Assembly: GCA_944376065.1 (NCBI GenBank)
Contig: CALWBL010000001.1
Span: 248,001-312,000 of the forward strand
From: an uncultured Butyricicoccus sp.
GTDB taxonomy: Bacteria; Bacillota; Clostridia; Oscillospirales; Butyricicoccaceae
DNA: 64,000 bases
Reading direction: 5' to 3'
Part shown: one piece after another, positions 15,647-24,329 of the stretch
Layout: each line of letters opens with the position of its first letter
Position numbering within the stretch: the stretch's first letter is position 1
Notes under the pieces: generated by a model
Database searches by the model: none
What the model saw: the letters and a program-made list of their open reading frames with translations, nothing else
What the model was told of the DNA's origin: nothing
Position numbers and translations under genes: made by a program

Positions 15647-16594
15647 TTAAATTAGTGCTAAACTTCGCATTATATAAAGTGTCAGCGTCATTGTAAAAAC
15701 AGACAGTGCAGTTGTAAGCACAATAATAGATGAAGAAAGCACATAATCAGCATTCATATTTTTTGCCATTATATAACCGCTTACCGTGCTTGGAGCACCG
15801 GTCATAATCAAAACGGAAACCAAAGCCTGCTCTCTAAAACCAATAAAAACAGCCAATGGCAAAAATATACCTGGTAAAACAACCAGCTTTATCACAGATG
15901 CAATAACTGTCGGTTTAATTTTTTTGATTGCCTTTGCACCCTCAAAGCCTGCACCGATTGTCACAAGTGCAAGTGGAGTTGCTGGAGCAGAAATTAAATC
16001 TAAAGTTTTATTTATTATTGTTGGAAACTCTATTTCTAAAAGCGAAAAAGGCAATCCTGCTATTATACCCAAAATTATAGGGTTTCTCAAAATACCCTTT
16101 ATAGTTGCACGAACCATGCTGTCACCGCCTGCGACTGACTCATTTGAACGAACAGTTAGCACGATAACAGCAAAAATATTATAAAGCGGAACAGTTGCAA
16201 CTATCATAAGAGGAGCTAAACCTGCATCGCCATATATATTTTGAATAAAAGCGACTCCTAAAACAGCGAGAGAACCACGAAAAGCACCTTGAGTAAATGC
16301 ACTAATCATAGTCTTATCTTTCATAAAAAGCTCTGCACCACCCCAAATAGCAAAAACATAAACAACGGTTGATATCATACAAAATAGAAAGAATTTAAGG
16401 TCAAAGGTTTCTGTTATTCTACCTTCTGCAATATCTCTAAACAGTAAAACAGGCAGAAAAAGCTGAAATATAACTTTATCTGCACCAGCTACAAAGCTCT
16501 CTTTAAAAAATCCTCGTTGTTTAAGTAAATAACTTAAAAATATCACTGCAAATATTGGTACAGTTGCATTTAAACTGTAAATTAAACTATCCAT
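15647..16594 (-). CDS. AEC-family (auxin efflux carrier-like) transporter
   Basis: 315 residues from the ATG at 16594 (AAAAGGGAAAA upstream; a longer frame adds an implausible Lys-rich head). About ten hydrophobic segments are split into two halves, with the family patterns NATVPIFAVIFLSYLLKQRG at the start, a central region GILRNPIILGIIAGLP, and a C-terminal MTGAPSTVSGYIMAKNM. AEC members export or import organic acids and amino acids; the substrate is unknown. It is followed 18 bp later by a MocR regulator, suggesting a substrate linked to amino acid or PLP metabolism (inference). Confidence 0.87.
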   Translation of the reverse strand: MDSLIYSLNATVPIFAVIFLSYLLKQRGFFKESFVAGADKVIFQLFLPVLLFRDIAEGRITETFDLKFFLFCMISTVVYVFAIWGGAELFMKDKTMISAFTQGAFRGSLAVLGVAFIQNIYGDAGLAPLMIVATVPLYNIFAVIVLTVRSNESVAGGDSMVRATIKGILRNPIILGIIAGLPFSLLEIEFPTIINKTLDLISAPATPLALVTIGAGFEGAKAIKKIKPTVIASVIKLVVLPGIFLPLAVFIGFREQALVSVLIMTGAPSTVSGYIMAKNMNADYVLSSSIIVLTTALSVFTMTLTLYIMRSLALI

Positions 16595-16630
16595 TTTCTT
16601 TTTCCCTTTTTCTATATTTTCTAAATACAT

Positions 16631-16660
16631 AAAAAAGAGCAGCACTTTGCCACTCTTTTT
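16631..16660 (-). terminator. Terminator of the fabT-DegV unit
   Basis: Minus strand AAAAAGAG/CTCTTTTT stem with an internal GC-rich extension, then T-rich. It separates the degV-family gene from the AEC gene. Confidence 0.75.
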
Positions 16661-16663
16661 GTT

Positions 16664-17530
16664 TTACCAGCGAGGCTGTTTTTCTTCAAAAGCAAGACCT
16701 ACTGCACCAGCACCTATATAAGTACCAATAACCGAACCTACAATATGAAGTTTAATTTTAATTTCTGGCACAGATTTTTTGAGTTCTTTTACAAGTTCTT
16801 GTGCCGCTATTGGTGCGTCTGTGTGTATAACAATAACTTCTTTTAAGCTCTTTGCACATTCGAGAAATTTTTGAATGAGCTTTTGACGGACCTGAGTTGC
16901 TCCGCGGCATTTGCCTATATCAGTTGCTTTTCCATCAATAACAGTTATAATAGGCTTAATACCCAAAACACTACCCACAGCCGCACGAACGTTGCCAATT
17001 CTTCCGCCCTTGCGTAAATTCTCAAGTGTGTCTGGTACAAAGTAAATAGCAGTTGTTTTCTGCATTTGCTCGAGACGAGCTAAGATTTCATTTATTTCTT
17101 TGCCTTCCTTGACCATTTTTGCAGCCGTTTCAGCCATAAAACCTGTTGCAGCACAACCATTAAGTGAATCGACAATATGAATTTCAGGAGAGAAATTTTC
17201 TTCCTCCAGCATTTGGGCAGCAATGGTAGCACTGCGAATTGTTCCAGATAGACCACTTGAAATGGTTATGCATATAATATGTTTTGCATCTGAATATTTT
17301 TTAAACACTCTGCAAAACATTTCTGGACTTGGCTGAGATGTCTTTGGAAGTTCACTTTCCTTTGCCAGACGACTGTAAAACTGAGCAGGTGTTATTTCAA
17401 GACCTTCTAAGAAAGTTTCATTACCAAAAGCTACTGTAAGCGGTACCATAGAAAATCCAGAAGCATCTGCCTGCTCTGGTGAATAATCGCAGCTTGAATC
17501 AGTGATAACTATAATATCTTGTTTTTGCAT
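16664..17530 (-). CDS. DegV family fatty-acid-binding protein (FakB-like)
   Basis: 288 residues from the ATG at 17530 (AAAGGAG upstream). The N-terminal TDSSCDYSPEQA and TSQPSP motifs, the SGLSGT loop that contacts the lipid carboxylate, and the VPDTLENLRKGGRIG block are all typical. Proteins of this family (FakB) present fatty acids to the FakA kinase for incorporation of exogenous fatty acids into phospholipid. It lies 46 bp downstream of the fabT-like regulator and next to the FAS II cluster, which fits that role. No fakA is visible here. Confidence 0.88.
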   Translation of the reverse strand: MQKQDIIVITDSSCDYSPEQADASGFSMVPLTVAFGNETFLEGLEITPAQFYSRLAKESELPKTSQPSPEMFCRVFKKYSDAKHIICITISSGLSGTIRSATIAAQMLEEENFSPEIHIVDSLNGCAATGFMAETAAKMVKEGKEINEILARLEQMQKTTAIYFVPDTLENLRKGGRIGNVRAAVGSVLGIKPIITVIDGKATDIGKCRGATQVRQKLIQKFLECAKSLKEVIVIHTDAPIAAQELVKELKKSVPEIKIKLHIVGSVIGTYIGAGAVGLAFEEKQPRW

Positions 17531-17576
17531 CAATTAGCTCCTTTCTGGTGTTTAACGCATCATAGATGACATATTA

Positions 17577-18014
17577 TCATGTTTCTGATAATAAAAACTT
17601 TTGCAATTTAACTAAACTTTGAGCTAAAATAGCTGTTTCTTGTGGTGTAAAATCTGAAAGTGCAGCAGATACCATGCGATTATGGAATTTTTTATGACAT
17701 TCATAAACGGCTCTACCTCTTGCAGTAAGGCTTACATTCACAACTCGTTTATCTTTGCTATCTCTTTCACGAACAACGAGTTCCTTATGTTCAAGTTTAT
17801 CACATGCCACAGTAAGAGTTGCCATTGTAACACCTAAAGCTCTTGAAACCTGACTCATACGTTTTGGCTCATTATCACCAATTTTTTCGATTATATGTAT
17901 CTCTGTTACTGATATATCCTCACCGAGAGCAGCTGTTAATGAACGCTCCTCGATTTTATTTATTCGTCCCCATATATCTACAAGGAACGTATTGATGGTT
18001 TCATAATCATTCAT
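17577..18014 (-). CDS. fabT: MarR-family regulator of fatty acid synthesis (FabT-like)
   Basis: 145 residues from the ATG at 18014 (AGGAGAA upstream; the frame extends to 18080 but that would cross the promoter). MarR winged helix: ISVTEIHIIEKIG (helix 2), MSQVSRALGVTMATLTVACDKLE (recognition helix, about 55-80) and the wing RERDSKDKRVVNVSLTARG. Position after acpP in the FAS cluster is that of FabT, which represses fab genes with acyl-ACP as co-repressor. Its own promoter carries a FabT-type palindrome, suggesting autoregulation. Followed by a DegV/FakB gene. Confidence 0.87.
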   Translation of the reverse strand: MNDYETINTFLVDIWGRINKIEERSLTAALGEDISVTEIHIIEKIGDNEPKRMSQVSRALGVTMATLTVACDKLEHKELVVRERDSKDKRVVNVSLTARGRAVYECHKKFHNRMVSAALSDFTPQETAILAQSLVKLQKFLLSET

Positions 18015-18032
18015 CACAGTTCTCCTGTTGAA

Positions 18033-18051
18033 TAGTTTATTTGGCAAACTA
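18033..18051. promoter_or_regulatory. FabT-like operator at the fabT promoter
   Basis: 19-bp imperfect palindrome, on the minus strand TAGTTTGCCAAATAAACTA, placed directly downstream of the -10 and so over the start point. It resembles the FabT box of streptococci (AGTTTGAnnATCAAACT type). Sites with the same core occur at the fabD and fabH promoters. Confidence 0.6.
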
Positions 18052-18080
18052 ATTATATCATAAGCCCTATGAATACTCAA
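18052..18080 (-). promoter_or_regulatory. fabT promoter
   Basis: Minus strand TTGAGT (18080-18075), 17-bp spacer, TATAAT (18057-18052). Confidence 0.75.
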
Positions 18081-18093
18081 GCAAGTGTAAATT

Positions 18094-18122
18094 GAAAAAG
18101 CTGCCGTTTTTAGCAGCAGCCT
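18094..18122 (-). terminator. Terminator of the main fab operon after acpP
   Basis: Minus strand GCTGCTG/CGGCAGC 7-bp stem (one T-G), loop CTAAAAA, followed by TTTTTC. It separates the fab-acc operon from fabT. Confidence 0.7.
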
Positions 18123-18129
18123 TTGTTAA

Positions 18130-18354
18130 TTACTGATTATCTTCGATATACTTCACAATATCACCGATAGTAGACATTTTCATTGCCTCTTCATCGCTAA
18201 TAGTGATGCCAAAGTTCTCTTCTAAATCCATCATCAGCTCCACAACGTCGAGTGAATCAGCGTTTAAATCGTCCTTAATAGAAGTCTCCATTGTCATGGT
18301 GGAAGCATCAGCGTCAAACTTGTCAGCTAACAGCTCGCAAATCTTTTCAAACAT
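18130..18354 (-). CDS. acpP: Acyl carrier protein
   Basis: 74 residues, acidic, with the 4'-phosphopantetheine site DSLDVVEL (Ser34) and the following helix MMDLEENFGITISDEEA. Length fits ACP. The ATG is preceded by AAGGAGAG. It is the last gene of the fab-acc operon, 24 bp after accA, which is an unusual but known place in clostridial clusters. It carries growing acyl chains for the enzymes encoded upstream. Confidence 0.96.
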   Translation of the reverse strand: MFEKICELLADKFDADASTMTMETSIKDDLNADSLDVVELMMDLEENFGITISDEEAMKMSTIGDIVKYIEDNQ

Positions 18355-18378
18355 AAGTATACTCTCCTTACAAAATTT

Positions 18379-19170
18379 TTAGATCTGATTTATTTCTTGA
18401 AAAACTCCGATCTTACGGAATTTATCATAACGTTTTTGGAGCATTTCGTCAATATCATTTTGACAATTAAGTTCACGAAGAATAAGAGTCAATGCTTTTT
18501 TCATATTTTTCATAATTGAGTTTTCTGGTATAATGCCTTCAATCATACCAAAATTATACAAATCTTGTGCAGTGATTTTCAAACATTCAGCGGCTTCTAT
18601 TTCCCTGCTGGCATCCTTCCAAAGTATAGATGCACAACCACGAGGAGAAATCACCGAATATAGCGCATTTTCAAGCATAAGCACTCTATCAGCTACTGCA
18701 AGAGCTAATGCACCACCAGAGCCACCCTCACCTGTTACAATGCTGACAACAGGTGTGCGAAGTGCCATAAAGTCATATAGACACTTAGCTATTGCCTCTC
18801 CCTGACCGCGTTCTTCTGCACCTACTCCGCAGAATGCTCCAGGAGTGTCAACAAAACAAATAACTGGTCTGCCGAACTTTTCCGCTTGATGAGCCAAACG
18901 AAGTGCTTTTCTATAACCCTCTGGGTGTGGCATACCAAAATTAGCAGCAATATTTTGGTCAGTAGTTTTTCCTTTTCTATGACCAATTACAGTAACTGGC
19001 ATACCTGCGAAAGTAGCGATACCTGCGCAGATAGCGCTGTCTTCACCATAAGCTCTATCACCATGAAGCTCAATAAAATTATCAAACAAAGTGTTTACAT
19101 AATCATCAATAGTAGGACGCTTAGGGTCATGGATAATTTGTAATTTTTCTCTTACTGATGTTTCTGCCAT
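18379..19170 (-). CDS. accA: Acetyl-CoA carboxylase carboxyltransferase, alpha subunit
   Basis: 263 residues from the ATG at 19170; a GTG at 19179 is also in frame but overlaps the GGTAGGTGA ribosome site. It has the crotonase-like carboxyltransferase fold with GHRKGKTTDQNIAANFGMPHPEGYRKALRL (written in family order, shortened), the FVDTPGAFCG motif and the oxyanion block GEGGSGGALAL. It lacks the N-terminal extension of E. coli AccA, as usual in Firmicutes. It transfers the carboxyl group from biotin to acetyl-CoA together with AccD, encoded 5 bp upstream. Confidence 0.95.
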   Translation of the reverse strand: MAETSVREKLQIIHDPKRPTIDDYVNTLFDNFIELHGDRAYGEDSAICAGIATFAGMPVTVIGHRKGKTTDQNIAANFGMPHPEGYRKALRLAHQAEKFGRPVICFVDTPGAFCGVGAEERGQGEAIAKCLYDFMALRTPVVSIVTGEGGSGGALALAVADRVLMLENALYSVISPRGCASILWKDASREIEAAECLKITAQDLYNFGMIEGIIPENSIMKNMKKALTLILRELNCQNDIDEMLQKRYDKFRKIGVFQEINQI

Positions 19171-19175
19171 ATGTA

Positions 19176-20039
19176 TCACCTACCCTTTTTGCTTTTACCA
19201 GATGTTTGATGCATAGAAAGCAGAGTTATAAGGGTCTGTTTCATATGGTTTCGCGGCACTATCTTATCACAAAATCCATGATCACGCAAGAACTCAGATG
19301 TTTGGAAGTCATCTGGCAGTTTTTCGCCAATGGTGCCTTCTATAACTCGTCTGCCTGCAAAACCAATAGTTGTGTGTGGCTCGGCCAAAATAATATCGCC
19401 TAAAGATGCATAACTTGCAGTTACACCTCCAGTTGTTGGGTCTGTAAGAACAGTAATATATAACAGCCCTGCATCAGAATGACGGCGAACCGCACCAGAA
19501 ACTTTGGCCATCTGTAACAGTGAAAACATACCCTCTTGCATTCTTGCACCACCAGAGCAGGTAAACAATACAACTGGAAGCTCGTGCTCTGTTGCATATT
19601 CAAAAAGTCTGGTTAGTTTTTCACCAACAACACTGCCCATAGATGCCATCATAAAATGGCTATCCATAACACCTAAACATGTTTGAATACCACCGATTGT
19701 ACAAACACCTGTAACAACTGCATCATTCATACCTGTTTTCTTGACCAGCTCACGAACTTTTTCGGTATATCCTTCAAACTCTAATGGATTTAGTGTTTTA
19801 AGACCTGTAAAAAGTTCATGAAAACTATCTGGATCCGCTGTGAATCGAATACGAGTGCTTGCAAGCAGACGGCTATAACGACCACACACTGGGCAAACAT
19901 AAAGGTTTCGTCCAAATGTCAGTGCTTTAAGTTCTGCCCCACAGCCTTTACATATCTTCATCGGCTTTTTTTCTGCATCTCCCTCACCCTTCATACGCAT
20001 AGAGCTGTCACGGGTTTTTTGGAATAAATCGATTAACAA
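19176..20039 (-). CDS. accD: Acetyl-CoA carboxylase carboxyltransferase, beta subunit
   Basis: 287 residues starting at TTG 20039 with AAGGAGGTG ahead. An N-terminal zinc ribbon (C30, C33, C49, C52) precedes the carboxyltransferase domain with [15 protein letters not shown] oxyanion loop ([20 protein letters not shown]) and [17 protein letters not shown]. Forms the transferase with AccA. Tight spacing on both sides (12 bp after accC, 5 bp before accA) suggests translational coupling. Confidence 0.95.
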   Translation of the reverse strand: MLIDLFQKTRDSSMRMKGEGDAEKKPMKICKGCGAELKALTFGRNLYVCPVCGRYSRLLASTRIRFTADPDSFHELFTGLKTLNPLEFEGYTEKVRELVKKTGMNDAVVTGVCTIGGIQTCLGVMDSHFMMASMGSVVGEKLTRLFEYATEHELPVVLFTCSGGARMQEGMFSLLQMAKVSGAVRRHSDAGLLYITVLTDPTTGGVTASYASLGDIILAEPHTTIGFAGRRVIEGTIGEKLPDDFQTSEFLRDHGFCDKIVPRNHMKQTLITLLSMHQTSGKSKKGR

Positions 20040-20051
20040 GCGAACACCTCC

Positions 20052-21410
20052 TTATTCATCATCTTTGTTGTCAAAATCACCATTTGCAATAGAATTCGTG
20101 TGGAAATTACCTGTTGCGAATGCCTCAGATGACAAAATATGCATTTGATAGTCTGTTGTAGTCTGTATACCCTCAAATAGAGTTTCAGCAAGTGCACGTT
20201 TCATTCGTGCAATAGCCTGATTACGGTCTGCACCATAAACTATCATTTTTCCTATCATACTATCATAATATGGAGGAATTGTGTAGCCCTGATATGCAGC
20301 CGTATCAATACGCACACCTGGTCCGCCAGCAAGATGCATTGCCTCAATAGTTCCAGGACATGGAGCAAAATTTCTATTTGGGTCTTCTGCATTTATGCGA
20401 CATTCAATCGCATGACCACGCAGTTTTATATCCTCTTGTTTTAGAGAAAGTTTCTCACCAGATGCAATTTTGAGCTGCTGACATACTAAATCAACGCCTG
20501 TTACCTGTTCGGTCACAGGATGTTCAACTTGAATACGAGTATTCATCTCACAGAAATAGAAGTTCTTCTGTTCATCTGCGAGAAACTCAACTGTACCTGC
20601 ACCGCGATAATTAACAGCACGAGCCAAATTTGCAGCAGCAGTACAAATACGTTGTCTAAAATCATCATCAGCGAAACCGGAAGGAGCCTCCTCAATTAGC
20701 TTTTGATGACGACGCTGAATAGAACATTCACGCTCAAATAAATGAATTACATTGCCTTGTCCATCGCCCAAAATTTGCACTTCTATATGACGTGGGTTGT
20801 GTACATATCTTTCAAGATAAACTCTTGAGTCACCAAAATTTGCCTGAGCTTCACTGCTTGCAGCATCATAGGCATTCTTCAAATCCCCTGCGGTAAATGC
20901 AACTCGAATACCTTTACCGCCACCGCCTGCTGCTGCTTTGCACATAATCGGATAGCCGATTCTATCGGCCTCACGTTTAGCCTCATCAAAATCTGCAACT
21001 GCACCATCTGTACCAAGTGCAACTGGTACACCTGCAGCTATTGCTGTGCGTTTTGCCTCAGATTTATCACCCATTTTCCAAATTGTTTCAGCCTTTGGTC
21101 CGATAAATGCAAGCCCATTTTCTTCTACCATGCTAGCAAACTCAGCATTTTCTGATAGAAATCCAAACCCAGGGTGAATCGCTTGGCAACCTGTTGCAAT
21201 GGCTGCAGAGATTATATTTTCCATATTAAGATAGCTATCCTTTGCAGGAGCCGGACCGATACATACAGCCTCATCTGCAATTTGTGCATGAAGTGCATTT
21301 TTATCAGCCTGTGAATATACCGCAACCGAGATTACACCCAAATCACGGCATGCCTGAATTACACGCACTGCAATCTCTCCACGGTTTGCAATCAGCACTT
21401 TACGAAACAT
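20052..21410 (-). CDS. accC: Biotin carboxylase subunit of acetyl-CoA carboxylase
   Basis: 452 residues. N-terminal biotin-carboxylase domain begins MFRKVLIANRGEIAVRVIQAC; the ATP-grasp domain holds the glycine loop AAAGGGGKGIRV, the HLFERECSIQRRHQKLIEEAP block (shortened family signature) and the catalytic MNTRIQVEHPVTE; then the C-terminal domain. It carboxylates the biotin on AccB with ATP and bicarbonate. The ATG follows AGGAGGC. Located between fabZ and accD in the operon. Confidence 0.97.
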   Translation of the reverse strand: MFRKVLIANRGEIAVRVIQACRDLGVISVAVYSQADKNALHAQIADEAVCIGPAPAKDSYLNMENIISAAIATGCQAIHPGFGFLSENAEFASMVEENGLAFIGPKAETIWKMGDKSEAKRTAIAAGVPVALGTDGAVADFDEAKREADRIGYPIMCKAAAGGGGKGIRVAFTAGDLKNAYDAASSEAQANFGDSRVYLERYVHNPRHIEVQILGDGQGNVIHLFERECSIQRRHQKLIEEAPSGFADDDFRQRICTAAANLARAVNYRGAGTVEFLADEQKNFYFCEMNTRIQVEHPVTEQVTGVDLVCQQLKIASGEKLSLKQEDIKLRGHAIECRINAEDPNRNFAPCPGTIEAMHLAGGPGVRIDTAAYQGYTIPPYYDSMIGKMIVYGADRNQAIARMKRALAETLFEGIQTTTDYQMHILSSEAFATGNFHTNSIANGDFDNKDDE

Positions 21411-21425
21411 AACTTGCCTCCTGCA

Positions 21426-21848
21426 TCAGTCAACAACCATACATTTAATTTCAGCCTCTGCCGCTTTTTCATCTCCGACATAAGCCACGCCTTGAGCTAC
21501 TGCAAGTGGACCACGACGCTTTACAAATTTAACTTCCATACGCATAGTATCGCCTGGCTTTACCATAGATCGGAACTTTGCGTTATCAATTCCAGTATAA
21601 ACAGCGGTTTTTCCTTTAAATTCTGGTATGCTTAAAAGCGCAACGCCGCCAACCTGCGCTAGAGCCTCCAAACGGAAAACAGCTGGCATGATTGGGTTAC
21701 CTGGAAAGTGGCCTTGGAAAAAGAACTCATCACCTGTTAAATGAAGAGTACCAACAGCATGTTCTTCGTCCATTTCAATAATCTCATCTACAAGCAACAT
21801 TGGCGGACGATGAGGTAAAATCTCCATAATCTGTTCTTTATTTAACAT
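21426..21848 (-). CDS. fabZ: 3-hydroxyacyl-ACP dehydratase
   Basis: 140 residues from the ATG at 21848, preceded by GGGAGG; an upstream TTG in frame lies inside accB and is less likely. Hot-dog fold with ILPHRPPMLLVDEI and the active-site helix region GHFPGNPIMPAVFRLEALAQ, in which His and Glu are catalytic. FabZ rather than FabA by length and motif. It dehydrates 3-hydroxyacyl-ACP. Sits between accB and accC, as in many Firmicutes. Confidence 0.95.
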   Translation of the reverse strand: MLNKEQIMEILPHRPPMLLVDEIIEMDEEHAVGTLHLTGDEFFFQGHFPGNPIMPAVFRLEALAQVGGVALLSIPEFKGKTAVYTGIDNAKFRSMVKPGDTMRMEVKFVKRRGPLAVAQGVAYVGDEKAAEAEIKCMVVD

Positions 21849-21864
21849 TTTATGTATGCCTCCC

Positions 21865-22335
21865 TTAAACAATCACAACAAGTGTCTGGTCATACTCTAC
21901 CATATCGCCGGACTCTGCCATGATACGACTTATTGTTCCATCACAAGGAGCTGCGATTTCGTTCATTGTTTTCATGGCCTCTATGATAAATAAGGTGTCA
22001 CCTTTTTTAACAGACTGGCCTACTTCAACATAAGGTGGCTCCTCTGGAGATGGAGCAGCATAAAATGTGCCGACCAACGGAGCTTTTACCTTTGTGCCAG
22101 TGATTTCTTCCTCTGCTGGAGCCACAGCAGGCGCTGCTGCCTGAGCGGACACAGAAGGAGCACTGATAGCTGCTGGAGCTGCCACTGGTGCTGCTGGAGC
22201 TGAATAGACAACAGGTGCATTTCCCTTAATCTTAATTTTTATATCCTTGGCGTCAATAGAAAGTTCAGCCAAGCCCTTAGATTTTACCGCATCCATTAGT
22301 TCAATGGCAATATCTTTAATTTCATTTAGTTCCAT
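21865..22335 (-). CDS. accB: Biotin carboxyl carrier protein of acetyl-CoA carboxylase
   Basis: 156 residues. A short N-terminal helical part (1-40) is linked by an Ala/Pro-rich stretch (about 43-78) to the biotinyl domain (80-156). The biotinylation motif is EAMKTMNE with Lys122; the more common form is EAMKMMNE. The protruding thumb typical of AccB (APSPEEPPYVEVGQ) is present. Three bases separate it from fabF, and 16 bp from the fabZ start. Confidence 0.95.
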   Translation of the reverse strand: MELNEIKDIAIELMDAVKSKGLAELSIDAKDIKIKIKGNAPVVYSAPAAPVAAPAAISAPSVSAQAAAPAVAPAEEEITGTKVKAPLVGTFYAAPSPEEPPYVEVGQSVKKGDTLFIIEAMKTMNEIAAPCDGTISRIMAESGDMVEYDQTLVVIV

Positions 22336-22338
22336 AGC

Positions 22339-23568
22339 TTACACCTTCTTAAACAGTACAGTAGCGTTATGACCGCCAAAGCCAAGAGAGTTAGAAATAG
22401 CTGCATTTACAGTTTTTTCTACCGCCTTGTTTGGAGTAATATTCAAATCACAATCTGGGTCTGGTTCAACATAGCCGATTGTTGGTGGAATTATATTATC
22501 ATTTATAGCACATATACAAGCGATAGCCTCGATTGCAGCAGCCGCACCAAGCAAATGACCTGTCATAGACTTTGTTGATGAAATATTTACATTATAAGCA
22601 GCATCACCAAATGCCTTTTTGATTGCAATAGTTTCGTATTTCTCATTTATTGGTGTAGATGTTCCATGTGCATTGATGTAATCTACATCAGCCGGAGTTA
22701 GACCTGCATCTGTGATTGCACCTAAAATTGCACGAGCAGCCGCCTCACCTTCTGGGTCTGGGCTTGTAATATGGTAGGCGTCACCACTTGCAGCATAACC
22801 TGCAACCTCAGCTAAAATAGTTGCACCACGAGCCTTTGCATGGGTTAAACTCTCAAGCACAAGACAACCTGCACCCTCGCCCATAACGAAACCAGAACGA
22901 CGAGCATCAAAAGGCACTGATGCACATGTTGGGTCATCTCCAGTGTGAACAGCCTTCATATTTTGGAAACCTGCCATAGAGATTGGAATAATAGCGTTTT
23001 CAGTGCCACCACAAACAACAATATCTTGATAACCATGTCGTATAGCTCTCATGGCCTCACCTATTGCATGGTTACCGGTTGCACAAGCGGAAACTGGAGA
23101 ATAATTTTCGCCTTTAAACCCAAAACGCATAGAAATATAAGCCGCTGCCATATTGGCAATCATTTCAGGAATAGCAAGAGGAGAAACTCTGCTTGGACCT
23201 TTATTCTCAAGTTTTATAATTTCTTCTTCTGCAACATGTAGACCGCCAACACCAGAGCCAAAAATAACACCTGTGCGGAATGGGTCAAAATTTCCTTCCT
23301 TTAGGCCAGCCTGGTCTACTGCCTGCTGAGCTGCTGCAAGTGCAAAATGACAGTTTGCGTCCATTCTGCGAGCTTCACGTTTATCCACATACTGTGTAAT
23401 ATCAAAATCTTTGATTTCTGCTGCTAATTTTACTTTAAAATCAGTTGCATCGAAGCGGGTGATTTTATCAATACCACATTTACCTGCTTTCAGCGATTCC
23501 CAAAAGCTGTCAACATCGTTACCTACTGGGGTAACCGCGCCCATACCTGTAACTACTACTCTTTCCAT
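22339..23568 (-). CDS. fabF: 3-oxoacyl-ACP synthase II
   Basis: 409 residues, thiolase fold, catalytic Cys162 in SACATGNH, histidines in NAHGTSTPINEKYE and STKSMTGHLLGAAAA. The start MERVVVTGMGAVTPVG is typical. It elongates acyl-ACP with malonyl-ACP. It is the only elongating condensing enzyme in the cluster; no fabB is present. Lies 16 bp downstream of fabG. Confidence 0.97.
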   Translation of the reverse strand: MERVVVTGMGAVTPVGNDVDSFWESLKAGKCGIDKITRFDATDFKVKLAAEIKDFDITQYVDKREARRMDANCHFALAAAQQAVDQAGLKEGNFDPFRTGVIFGSGVGGLHVAEEEIIKLENKGPSRVSPLAIPEMIANMAAAYISMRFGFKGENYSPVSACATGNHAIGEAMRAIRHGYQDIVVCGGTENAIIPISMAGFQNMKAVHTGDDPTCASVPFDARRSGFVMGEGAGCLVLESLTHAKARGATILAEVAGYAASGDAYHITSPDPEGEAAARAILGAITDAGLTPADVDYINAHGTSTPINEKYETIAIKKAFGDAAYNVNISSTKSMTGHLLGAAAAIEAIACICAINDNIIPPTIGYVEPDPDCDLNITPNKAVEKTVNAAISNSLGFGGHNATVLFKKV

Positions 23569-23584
23569 TTTGGTAAATCCTCCC

Positions 23585-24313
23585 TTAAATCATACCTCCG
23601 TCAACAACCAGTGTTTGACCGGTGATGAACGAAGATTCATCAGATGCAAGGAATGCAACTGCTGCTGCAATTTCCTCTGGTTTGCCAAATCTTCCAAGTG
23701 CAATTTGCTTTTTTGCACTCTCCTTAATCTCATCACTTAAAACAGATGTCATATCAGTATCAATAAAACCCGGAGCCACTGCATTTACAGTGATACCTCT
23801 TGCACCAAGCTCTTTTGCAGCAGTTTTAGTCATGCCAATTATACCCGCTTTTGCTGCACAATAGTTAATCTGTCCCATATTACCAGCGATGCCGGAAACT
23901 GATGAAATGTTTATAATTCTGCCCTTTTTAGCACGCATCATCATAGCACCACAAAGCTGGAGCATATTATAAGCACCCTTTAGGTTAATTCTTATAACAT
24001 CATCAAACTGTTCTTCTTTCATACGAACCATAAGTCCGTCTTTTGTTATGCCTGCATTATTTACCAAGATGTATGGAACGCCCATATCCTCTTTAATCTT
24101 AGCTAAAGCCTGTTCACAAGCTGCGTGATCTGATACGTCCCACTGCATTTCCACGGCATTTACACCAAGCTCTCGACATTCATTTGCAACATTTTCAGCC
24201 TTTTCCACTGAAGATGCACAGTTAATTACAACATCATAACCATCTTTTGCAAGACGCTTTGCGATTGCGGCACCAATTCCGCGAGAGCCACCTGTTATAA
24301 CTGCAACTGACAT
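23585..24313 (-). CDS. fabG: 3-oxoacyl-ACP reductase
   Basis: 242 residues, short-chain dehydrogenase with NADP-binding TGGSRGIG (7-14), NNAG (85-88), and the catalytic set Asn110, Ser138, Tyr151, Lys155 (YCAAK). C-terminus GQTLVVDGGM is typical of FabG. It reduces 3-oxoacyl-ACP. Located 16 bp downstream of fabK and directly upstream of fabF. Confidence 0.96.
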   Translation of the reverse strand: MSVAVITGGSRGIGAAIAKRLAKDGYDVVINCASSVEKAENVANECRELGVNAVEMQWDVSDHAACEQALAKIKEDMGVPYILVNNAGITKDGLMVRMKEEQFDDVIRINLKGAYNMLQLCGAMMMRAKKGRIINISSVSGIAGNMGQINYCAAKAGIIGMTKTAAKELGARGITVNAVAPGFIDTDMTSVLSDEIKESAKKQIALGRFGKPEEIAAAVAFLASDESSFITGQTLVVDGGMI

Positions 24314-24329
24314 ATTTTACTCCTTTATC

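Noticed and set aside
22069..22200. Repetitive Ala/Pro/Val coding region in accB considered as a DNA repeat
   Set aside because: It is the normal flexible linker of a biotin carrier protein.
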